A DNA stretch of 13,639 bases from Chromera velia. Taxonomy: Eukaryota > Sar > Chromeraceae. The stretch spans positions 27,501 through 41,139 of the forward strand of contig JAHBMJ010000757.1 of NCBI GenBank assembly GCA_018398765.1, in the 5' to 3' direction. Under the pieces are notes generated by a model. That model ran no database searches, was not told the origin of the DNA, and worked only from the letters and a program-made list of their open reading frames with translations. Positions 7,401 through 13,639 of this stretch are shown here, piece by piece (the first letter of the stretch is position 1; each line of letters opens with the position of its first letter). The position numbers were made by a program, and so were the translations under genes.

Positions 7401-8550
7401 AAATCAGAACCATTCTTTCTTTCTTTCTTTCTTTCTTTCTTTTCCCTTCCCGAGCTTCTTCACATCTGGATTCGACCGCTGTGGTTCCTCTCCTTTGTAC
7501 CTCCCTGCATCTTTCTGTTCGTGCCTCTCTCTCTGTCCATCCCCTCTTCCCTTTTCAAAGCCCGGCACAGTGTTTTGGCTTCGCTCCCTCTCCACTTTCT
7601 TCGCGTCCCTGCCTCACCTTCCTGTTGCTTCGCAATTTGTCCAGCAGCGGAGTCACAAGCCCCTGACAGTTTGTCGAAAAGCGCTGCATTTTTCAGACAG
7701 GGAAGGGTTCCCAAAGCAAATGCAACGAGAGACGGAAGCACTAACACAAGATTCAATGGCGAAGAGGATTCGACTTTTGGAAGGCGACCTGAGCAGATGA
7801 CCAGCAGGTGGGGTGCAGCTAGAAACATTGAGAAAAAACACAGAATGGGATGCTTATCAGTGCGGATATGCGAAGAACACAATGCACCGGCAGCCGCCGA
7901 GAGCTTCGGGCACGGACACCGACAACGAGTGTGGAAATGGAGACGGAAAAAAAAAATTCGAACCCTAACAACGTAGTCAAGCAGACTTATGAGAGAAACA
8001 CCACCAGTCAGAAAACGACATCGTCACTTTCCGGTCACGTGCCCTGCGGATTGCTGAGGCTTCCTGATTCTTTTCTAGAGAAAAAATACGAAACTCACTC
8101 ACGCGCACAAGTGCTGTAGTCCCTTGAGAGCGCTTCACATATCTGTTCGTGTCTTTCTTCTGCTTTGTCAAAAAAAAACCAGTTCTCCTGCTTCAAATGG
8201 AGCACCGTGGCACCGAGACTCATTGTGCTCCGTAATTTAAGCTCTGGGGTTCACCTGTCTCGAACAAATGGTGAGCTTGCGGTGGAGGAGGACCAGCCGT
8301 AAACACCTTTTTGGCTCTTCGTTTGCTGTTGCCCGAAACTTGCACCCACCCAATCACTTGAGTGCCGGACAAAGAAAATCTGCAGTGCGATAGAAGCAGA
8401 TGTATACCACACTGAGTGCACGCATAAGTTCATACAACAGCAGATGCACGTCCGACGGATCACGGAAGAGGAGTGCTGTATTAATAATATAATTTGAAAC
8501 CTTTCTGACGAAGTCTCGAAATGTCTCGAAGATTCTCGAAGATCTGACAT
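3769..8550 (-). CDS. Nine-exon gene for a coiled-coil protein of about 426 aa (reconstructed)
   Basis: Proposed coding exons on the minus strand, in transcript order: 8550-8501, 8379-8255, 8159-8103, 7683-7618, 7114-7065, 6446-6350, 5396-5317, 5142-5066, 4447-3769 (stop TGA). They total 1281 nt, 427 codons including stop, with phase conserved at every junction and introns of 95-953 nt. Most acceptors are textbook (CTGCAG, ATGCAG or TTGCAG after pyrimidine tracts). Donors include AAAG|GTCAGT, GAAG|GTGAGG, GCGC|GTGAGT and ACAG|GTGAAC. The 7/8 junction (GGAA|GTGCAA to TGGAG|GAATAC) is weakest. The start is the ATG at 8550 (MSDLRESSRH). Residues about 60-175 are predicted mainly helical and coiled (for example VVKMREALKRLDEQLEG and HREAEKVFKEAESRL). 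A second helix at about 205-255 precedes a long Pro/Ser/Thr-rich tail ending EMDDY. No signal peptide or membrane segment is seen. The pattern recalls filament-forming coiled coils such as SF-assemblins, but I cannot assign a family; a structural or scaffold role is inference. Confidence 0.68.
4777..4797. repeat. (GTCT)n microsatellite in intron 8
   Basis: Five tandem TGTC/GTCT units lying between proposed exons 8 and 9 of the minus-strand gene. Confidence 0.85.
4985..5007. repeat. (CTTC)n microsatellite in intron 8
   Basis: Five or more CTTC units in the plus strand, so GAAG repeats in the transcribed sense of the minus-strand gene. Confidence 0.85.
5597..5694. repeat. 98-bp compound GAAA/GGAA tract in intron 6
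   Basis: Alternating blocks of GAAA and GGAA units form an uninterrupted purine strand of about 98 bases. In the sense of the minus-strand gene this is a pure polypyrimidine run inside the 953-nt intron between exons 6 and 7. Reading frames across it give only Lys/Glu/Arg-rich repeat translations and are not genes. Confidence 0.92.
5744..5796. repeat. (GA)n followed by (CTGA)n in intron 6
   Basis: A GA dinucleotide run at 5744-5771 is followed within a few bases by TGTCTGTCTGACTGACTGAC. This gives the transcript sense strand further pyrimidine-rich sequence. Confidence 0.88.
6217..6238. repeat. (CAGA)n microsatellite in intron 6
   Basis: Five tandem ACAG/CAGA units just 3' (in transcript sense) of the exon 6 donor region. 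Confidence 0.85.
6573..6604. repeat. (GTCT)n microsatellite in intron 5
   Basis: Two short GTCT runs separated by GCCA, in the intron between proposed exons 5 and 6. Confidence 0.8.
7266..7292. repeat. (CTCC)n/(CT)n tract in intron 4
   Basis: CTCC units grade into CT repeats on the plus strand, giving a purine-rich tract in the transcript sense of the minus-strand gene. Confidence 0.8.
7413..7443. repeat. (CTTT)n microsatellite in intron 4
   Basis: Seven or so CTTT units in the intron between proposed exons 4 and 5. Frames over it give FLSFFLSFF-type peptides, an artefact. Confidence 0.88.
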
Positions 8551-8987
8551 GATCTGACCCTGACTCGAAAATGGACTGTCAACGCGACTGCATCATGCAT
8601 GAGCTCCGAAATTGCGTGCGTCAAATGCATGCGCCCTTGAAAGCTTCGTGAAAAACCGTGAGATCCGGTAATTTGCAGGATCAAACGTGCAAGTGAAGCC
8701 CTCCCTCTCAGTACATGCACGGTCCCAGTTCTGAAATAGTCTGTTTTCCGAGAAAGTGCCATGGAGAATAGGAAATTGTGAGATAAAGAACAGGCCAGCA
8801 AGTCGGTCAGAAAGAGCAGAAACGCGCGACTGCGCTCGCAGGTTTTGGCAAAAAAAGCTGTTCCGAGCACGTCTCTGTCAGTTGCACATTTCACTGGAGG
8901 GGCCTTTCCGTGTTGGTGTTTTTTGCGTTTTGATTTGCTCCCTTGTGCATCTTGCGCTGGACCTAGCTGCACTTGCTGCGGGAAAAA
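8551..8987. promoter_or_regulatory. Divergent intergenic region, presumed shared promoter
   Basis: This 437-bp interval separates the minus-strand start codon at 8550 from the plus-strand start codon at 8988, so both 5' untranslated regions and promoters should lie here. It lacks the microsatellites that fill the flanking introns. TGCATGC at 8626-8632 and ATGCAT at 8595-8600 are palindromic motifs of the kind bound by some AP2-family factors in apicomplexans; with no taxon proof this is only suggestive. No clear TATA box was identified. Confidence 0.5.
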
Positions 8988-9146
8988 ATGAAAGGTGGAG
9001 GCTCTTGTACCGCTGATGAAGGAGCAGTGCAGGAAAATGAACAAGAAGATACTTCTGCGCGAAAGGTGCGGAAATCCAATGAAAAGAAACTCCAAGACGC
9101 TGAAAAAGAACCTACGAGACGAAGTGGACGGATTAAGGCGCGTCAG
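8988..9146 (+). CDS. Proposed first coding exon of the disordered nuclear-type protein
   Basis: It starts at ATG 8988 and reads 53 codons to CAG|GTACAT at 9146/9147. An alternative donor, AAG|GTCAGG at 9239/9240, would extend it to 84 codons. Both donors are in phase 0, matching the phase-0 acceptor TGCAG|GTT at 9485/9486. The peptide is charged, with Glu/Gln/Lys-rich stretches and the basic motif EPTRRSGRIKAR, resembling basic motifs of nuclear or chromatin proteins. The frame meets a stop at 9306-9308 if not spliced. Alternatively it is spurious and translation begins at ATG 9549 in the next exon. The phase agreement and the composition shared with the downstream exon favour inclusion. Confidence 0.5.
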
Positions 9147-9391
9147 GTACATTTCACGACACATGTTGGAGAGGAAGAGGGAGAGGGTGAACAGGCTGAT
9201 GCAGTAAAAGGAAAACTCGGGGCCAAAGGAACGAGCAAGGTCAGGCAAGAAGCCTTTTTTCCCGTCTCTCATGTATTGGAGCTCCACGAGTTTAAGCTTT
9301 CTGTCTGACGCGTTCATTTGCAGATACTTTACCACTCGCGTCTTCTCATCTCTCCACGTCGTGTTTTCGCCCTTTCCCCCGATATGCAGTC

Positions 9392-9473
9392 AGAAGTTGA
9401 CATCATTGATTGAATCTGGACATCATAACAGAAGTTGAAATCATTTCCTCCGACTGAATCTGGACATCATAAC
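9392..9473 (+). repeat. Tandem duplication (38 + 44 bp) just upstream of the 3' splice site
   Basis: Two copies of a unit starting AGAAGTTGA and ending GAATCTGGACATCATAAC lie head to tail (9392-9429 and 9430-9473), differing by a 6-bp insertion and a few substitutions. They end 12 bases before the proposed acceptor TGCAG at 9485, so they cover the likely branch-point region of the plus-strand gene's intron. Confidence 0.88.
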
Positions 9474-9485
9474 AAATGCGTGCAG

Positions 9486-12400
9486 GTTCTTGGGAAGAAC
9501 ACGAAGCTTACTGCCCGGGTCCCCCATCCTCCTGTGGGGCTCTCATCTATGCCTGTCTCTGCTGCTTCACCAGCATCTTCTTCTGTTGAAGTTTTGCCGA
9601 AAGAGTCAGAAGCAGACTCCGGAGGGCGTTCTAGAAGCAAAAGACGGAGACCAGAGGGGGAAGAGCAACAGCAGCAACAACAGCAAAGTTCTTCTACCCT
9701 GTTACAGCAGCCGCAGCAGCAGCAGCAACAACAGAACGTCGGCAGGTCTTCGAACGGAAGTGAGAGCGCTCCGGTACTGTGCGCACCTTCCCTGTCTCTC
9801 TCCCCTTCTGCCTGTGCTTCTCCTTCAGCCAGCTTATCCGAACTGTGGCGTGAGAACGACCGGGAGCTTCTCGGCCTTCTCAATCGAGTGCGAGACAGGT
9901 TACGGCTGTCATTCGAGTCCATGCAAAAAGACACTGCTGCCTCAGATCCAGAACAGATAAGAAAAGCCCGAGAGGCCTGGTTGAGGTACTACGACCTCAT
10001 AGAATCCTTCCTCGACTCCCACGGACGAAACGACCCATTCGACCCTTCCTCACCCCCTCTTCGTGTTCCACTCACGCAGAGGGCAGCCTTCAGCTTCCCA
10101 GGGGGGGCTTGGAGAGGTGCCCCCCTCCCTTTGACCCTCGACCCGTTCCGTCGCAGACCCGCGCCCCCTTCTCGTCATGGGTCGGTAGCAACTGAGGCTG
10201 CACAGGTGGCCTCAAGCGGGGGGCGTCCGTCCCCGAGTCCGGGGGGAAGGGGTGCGGAGACGGGTTCGGGTGTCGAGGACTATGTCCCCGATGCAAAGAG
10301 ACACCGTCTTCTATTTCGAAGTCCCACCATTCCGTCTTCATCTTCAGTGCTTGCGAGGGGGGGTGGAAACTCGTCGGCTTCTTCGTCCTTCGGTCGTATG
10401 GAGACGGGGTGCGTGGCCGCGCTCAGTTCGTCTCACCATCCACCGGCCCATCTCTCAGCAACAGCCGACTCGCATAAGAGCGCTGCGGCACAGACGCTAG
10501 TTGAGGAAAGTGAGAAGGGGGACGGGGGTGATGAGACAGGAGCGCAGTCAAGATCAAGAGCCCCCCCTTCTCTTCCGCCTCTGACGGCCCCGTCCTCTTC
10601 ATCTGCTTCTTCGTCTGCGGCGTCTCAAGAGAAGCAAAAGCACTCTAGGCAGGGGGGGGAGGGGGAGGGGCTGGGGCGGTCTGCAGGAGCAAGTGAGGGG
10701 GGAGGTGATGCGAAAGCGAAAGTGGGGTCGAAATCGGATGCCGTCTCAAATCGGAGTGGGCGCGTTGTGTCGTCTCCGGTCTCCTCGTCGTCGTCGTCGA
10801 ATCGGGGCGAGAGGGAATCAGAGGCAGGCGGGGCAGCGGGGACGTGTGGCAGGGGGGCATCAGGTTCTCCTTCTGAATCTCCCCTGCTGGGAGTGTCGGC
10901 AGCAGCTGCAGATTCCCCCGTCTCCTTCTCCCATGAGCAGAGACGGGAGAGGGAGAGAGAGAAGAAAAACAAGAGACAGCAGAGATTCGGGGAGGATCGT
11001 GCGGGAAGTTCCCCCAAGGTGCCTCTGCAGGAGGAGTCTGCAGAGTCCCCCCGTCCCTCTCTGTCTACGTCTGCAGGTAAATTAGGGAGAAGAAAAGAGG
11101 TGCTGCAGGGGGTTGTGGGGGAAGGAGGTGCTGTCCAGAAGAGGGTGGGAGGGACGCCGGCTGCAGAGGTGCCCCCTCGCCCAAGAGGGCCTTTGTCGGA
11201 CCCTTATGCGGTGATTTCGCCCCTCTCTTCTCTCACGGGGGCGCAAGAGGATTTCTGCGAGGACGTGGACGTTGACATGGGTGCATGGGGGGTTGTGGGT
11301 CAGGAGGAGGAGGGGGTCACTGGGGATGGGAACGGAAAATTTTCCTCGTTGGGGGGATTGGGTGGGGGGACGTTAAGTGAAGAGCAGCCGGTGTCAGGAG
11401 GCAGGGAAGAAGAAAAAGAAAAAGACAGCGATGATGAGAGCAGTTCGGGGAAGGAGTCGGATGAGGATGAGGGTGGTGAAACTGAAAAAGAGAACCTTGA
11501 CCTGGGGGGTAACAAGAGAACTCCGCTGAACTTCCGTGCACTCCGTGCGAACAGATCAAAAGAGACAAAAAAGGAACAGAAAGGAAAAGGGAGAAAGGGA
11601 AGAGGGCGACATGCTGCAGGTTGGAAAGGTTCTTCTTCTTCTTCTTCTTCCTCCGAAGATGAGGAGGAGAGCAGTGAAGAGGAGAAGGAGAACAGCACAG
11701 CCCCTGCCAGAGGAGTTGGAGGGAGTGGGAAGGAAGGGTCGTTCAAGTTCCAAAGAAAAACTCTGACAGCTGCCCGTTCTCCCCCTTCAGACGTTTCCTC
11801 ATCCTCGTCCTCTGCGTCCCCCTCAGACGAGGAAGCAGACTCCGAGTCGAAGAAAATGAGTCTGAAGAAGAAAATGAGTGATCCTGTCCTGCAGACAAAA
11901 AACAAACCCGGCGGACCCCCTTTCCTTTCGACACGCCGGGCCCCTTCCTCTGCCTCTTCTTCTGAGTCTTCTTCCTCTTCCCCCGACTCCCAAGGGAGCG
12001 ACGAGGAGGATGAAGAAATGGACGATCAAGAGAATCAAACACACAAAACTGGCAAGCACAAGGAAGATGAAGAGGAGGAGGAACAGGACGAAGAGGAGAA
12101 CGAAGAAGAGGAAGAGGAAGAGGAGGGAGAGGAGAACGAAGAAGAGGAAGAGGAAGAGGAGGGAGAGGAATCAGGAAGACTCGCAAAAGTGCAGACGGAA
12201 GAGCAGAAACGAAAAAAGGGGAAGGTAAGTAGAGCTGTCCAGGAAGAAGAAGAGGAAGTTACGGAAGACAGAGAGGGAGAAGAAGAAGAAGAAGAAGATG
12301 ATGAAGAGATAGAGAAGCCACATGAGTCGAAGAAACGGAAGAACGCCCAGTTGGGCGAGGAGCAGGAAGACGAAGAGTCGGAAGAAGAGGAGGAAGGAAC

Positions 12401-13133
12401 AACGGAGAAGAAAAGCACGAAAAAGGGGCAGAAGGCAGAGTCGCTGAGAGAAGACCGCCAGGGGGGAACCAAAAAGAAGAAAAAACACAGGGTTTCAAAA
12501 GGCAGTGATCAAGAGTCCGCAGACGAGGAAGGGGAAGAGGAGGATGCACGAAGAAGTGTGAAGCCTTCAGCATCTTCTCAAGTTTCCAAATCAAAGTCTC
12601 GAAATTCCCATCGCCGGGTGTTTGAGGGTGGGAAGACTGCAACAGGAGGAAAAGAGCATGGAAAGGGAAAAGGAGGGAGACGGAACGGTCAGGAGGGTTT
12701 GCAAGATCTGTCAGATGATTCACCCTCTTCCCCTTCTTCTGCTTCTTCTGCATCTTCCTCGACCTCTTCAGATGAAGAGTCCCAGGAGGAAGCAGCGAAA
12801 ACGAAGGCCCGCAAAAAGGGTCAGAGCACAGTGAAGTCTTCTTCCACATCCCAAAGCACGGAGAACAAAATGAAAAGAAAGGGGCAGGAGCGCACAACAA
12901 AAGAGAGACAAAAAGAGAGAGGGGGGAAGGAAAATGAGTGCGACGAGACTGAAAAGAAAGGAAAACAAATCGATAGAACGAATGGAGGATCGCAGAAGAA
13001 GAACAGCACGACCCCCCTTGTACATCGTTCTGGTAAGTCGAAACGATCTCAGGAACAGCCTCAAAAAAGGTCCCGCGGCTCTCCCTCTTTGTTGCTAGAT
13101 TCTTCTGAGTCTGATGACTCTTCTTCAGACTGA
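9486..13133 (+). CDS. Very large Ser-rich, acidic/basic disordered protein (main exon, 1215 codons plus stop)
   Basis: The frame is open for 3.6 kb to TGA at 13131-13133. It starts at acceptor TGCAG|GTT if joined to the 8988 exon (total about 1268 or 1299 aa); otherwise at ATG 9549. In order it contains a basic, possible nuclear localisation motif (RSRSKRRRP, about 9627-9653), two glutamine runs (9666-9686, 9705-9735), and one probably folded helical segment (about 9834-10030, LSELWRENDRELLGLLNRV and IRKAREAWLRYYDLIESFL). Then follows a long Ser/Gly/Pro-rich linker, and from about 11400 repeated clusters of Ser next to Asp/Glu alternating with Lys/Arg-rich stretches. A glutamate-rich core spans about 12000-12310, and the end is LLLDSSESDDSSSD. 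No membrane segment or enzyme motif is visible. Ser-acidic clusters between basic segments resemble Nopp140/SRP40 or treacle nucleolar proteins and would be CK2 targets, but the conserved SRP40 C-terminal domain is not evident. Nuclear or nucleolar scaffold is the best guess; family unknown. Confidence 0.85.
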   Translation, partial: VLGKNTKLTARVPHPPVGLSSMPVSAASPASSSVEVLPKESEADSGGRSRSKRRRPEGEEQQQQQQQSSSTLLQQPQQQQQQQNVGRSSNGSESAPVLCAPSLSLSPSACASPSASLSELWRENDRELLGLLNRVRDRLRLSFESMQKDTAASDPEQIRKAREAWLRYYDLIESFLDSHGRNDPFDPSSPPLRVPLTQRAAFSFPGGAWRGAPLPLTLDPFRRRPAPPSRHGSVATEAAQVASSGGRPSPSPGGRGAETGSGVEDYVPDAKRHRLLFRSPTIPSSSSVLARGGGNSSASSSFGRMETGCVAALSSSHHPPAHLSATADSHKSAAAQTLVEESEKGDGGDETGAQSRSRAPPSLPPLTAPSSSSASSSAASQEKQKHSRQGGEGEGLGRSAGASEGGGDAKAKVGSKSDAVSNRSGRVVSSPVSSSSSSNRGERESEAGGAAGTCGRGASGSPSESPLLGVSAAAADSPVSFSHEQRREREREKKNKRQQRFGEDRAGSSPKVPLQEESAESPRPSLSTSAGKLGRRKEVLQGVVGEGGAVQKRVGGTPAAEVPPRPRGPLSDPYAVISPLSSLTGAQEDFCEDVDVDMGAWGVVGQEEEGVTGDGNGKFSSLGGLGGGTLSEEQPVSGGREEEKEKDSDDESSSGKESDEDEGGETEKENLDLGGNKRTPLNFRALRANRSKETKKEQKGKGRKGRGRHAAGWKGSSSSSSSSEDEEESSEEEKENSTAPARGVGGSGKEGSFKFQRKTLTAARSPPSDVSSSSSSASPSDEEADSESKKMSLKKKMSDPVLQTKNKPGGPPFLSTRRAPSSASSSESSSSSPDSQGSDEEDEEMDDQENQTHKTGKHKEDEEEEEQDEEENEEEEEEEEGEENEEEEEEEEGEESGRLAKVQTEEQKRKKGKVSRAVQEEEEEVTEDREGEEEEEEDDEEIEKPHESKKRKNAQLGEEQEDEESEEEEEGTTEKKSTKKGQKAESLREDRQGGTKKKKKHRVSKGSDQESADEEGEEEDARRSVKPSASSQVSKSKSRNSHRRVFEGGKTATGGKEHGKGKGGRRNGQEGLQDLSDDSPSSPSSASSASSSTSSDEESQEEAAKTKARKKGQSTVKSSSTSQSTENKMKRKGQERTTKERQKERGGKENECDETEKKGKQIDRTNGGSQKKNSTTPLVHRSGKSKRSQEQPQKRSRGSPSLLLDSSESDDSSSD
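11630..11654 (+). repeat. In-frame (TTC)n/(TCT)n serine-coding microsatellite
   Basis: A run of TCT codons, read in frame as eight serines, followed by an acidic EDEEESSEEE stretch. Repeat slippage has probably shaped the length of this Ser cluster. Confidence 0.85.
12093..12164 (+). repeat. Perfect 36-bp in-frame tandem duplication in the glutamate-rich core
   Basis: Two identical 36-bp units (12093-12128 and 12129-12164) each encode EENEEEEEEEEG. A third partial copy (GAGGA) follows. Identity at every base, including third codon positions, indicates a recent duplication or slippage. The reading frame is preserved. Confidence 0.93.
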
Positions 13134-13639
13134 TTCCGACATTTGTTTGACTCGGAAGCTTTTAATCGCCCTTGAAATTCTCGGATGATCATGAGTAATT
13201 TTCAAAGTCATCCGTTTCGCTTGCGTGCATCGCTTCAGAAAGGCCCCAGGAAAGGCCAACAATCTTAAACGATGCGGGTGCAACCCGGGGTGCTAGTGTG
13301 GGTGATCGAAGTAACGCAACTTGGAGAGTATAAAAGTTGAAGTAATGTAGCACATTATATGCAACCAGTAACTGTGTTCAAGCTACCAGTTTTCATATTT
13401 TTTAATATTGAAGTGCGTACGCGCATAATCATGCTATAATCTAGGCCATAATGTACCACTGGCAAGGTGTTTTTCAACTCGTTATCACTGGATTCATATG
13501 TATCCAACTAAGAATTCATTATTTGACATTTGTATAAAATGTTGCATGAGCCGTGTTCTATTGAATATCTGTTTTATGCAAATGTTTTTATTTTTTCTTT
13601 GTGACATACTGGCCACATAGGTCATATACACCGCCCCCC
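13134..13639. other. 3' flank of the disordered-protein gene
   Basis: Base composition drops abruptly to AT-rich after the stop codon. The stretch should contain the 3' untranslated region and intergenic sequence. No canonical AATAAA signal, no open frame of note and no repeat was seen, except a terminal C run at 13633-13639. Confidence 0.5.

Noticed and set aside
7330-7800. Plus-strand frame ending in a coiled-coil-like peptide (QMQRETEALTQDSMAKRIRL)
   Set aside because: It lies antisense to the minus-strand gene, covering intron 3/exon 4/intron 4. Its N-terminal part is translated microsatellite and only about 27 residues look protein-like. No phase-compatible plus-strand partner exons were found.
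8481-9335. 284-codon minus-strand open frame with a plausible-looking N-terminus
   Set aside because: It opens with GTG, runs antisense through the proposed first exon of the plus gene and across the divergent promoter. Its 3' part overlaps exon 1 of the minus gene in a different frame. The exon model explains the region better.
11300-11905. 201-codon minus-strand open frame, and several other long antisense frames under the large gene
   Set aside because: Antisense frames under codon-biased Ser/Glu/Lys repeats stay open because of composition. Their products (poly-Ser, poly-Phe, poly-Pro) mirror the sense repeats and contain no splice or start support.

Overview
This window is nuclear DNA from a eukaryote, not from a bacterium or a phage. 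Its two genes are split by GT-AG introns, simple-sequence repeats are very dense, and a cut-and-paste transposon and probable SINE debris sit in the left third. The combination (small exons, microsatellite-filled introns, long disordered Ser/Glu/Lys proteins, GC-rich coding against AT-richer flanks) would suit a protist such as a chromerid or related alveolate alga. The taxon is an inference from style only; no marker gene is present. There is no rRNA, confident tRNA, CRISPR array or operon.

Layout. 1-800: microsatellites and an exon-like open stretch of unknown origin. 811-2667: a complete-ended, apparently non-autonomous hAT-like DNA transposon with a 20-bp perfect terminal inverted repeat and a perfect 8-bp target duplication. 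2676-3768: non-coding, with a SINE-like hairpin and an (ATCA)n tract. 3769-8550 on the minus strand: a gene I reconstruct as nine coding exons (eight of them 50-125 bp) for a coiled-coil protein of about 426 residues with a Pro/Ser-rich tail. Reading phase is conserved across all proposed junctions, but the exon 7/8 junction is weak. 8551-8987: a 437-bp interval between divergent start codons, presumably a shared promoter region. 8988-13133 on the plus strand: a gene for a very large, disordered, Ser-rich, acidic/basic protein, with a short first exon and one 3.6-kb exon. 13134-13639: AT-rich 3' flank.

How they relate. The two protein genes are a head-to-head pair and may share control elements. 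Nothing in the sequence links their functions: one looks like a cytoskeletal or scaffold coiled coil, the other like a nuclear or nucleolar disordered protein rich in CK2-type Ser-acidic clusters. I see no convincing new multi-gene system. The most useful results are the exactly bounded transposon, the exon chain that simple ORF reading hides, and a tandem duplication spanning the 3' splice-site region of the plus-strand gene.
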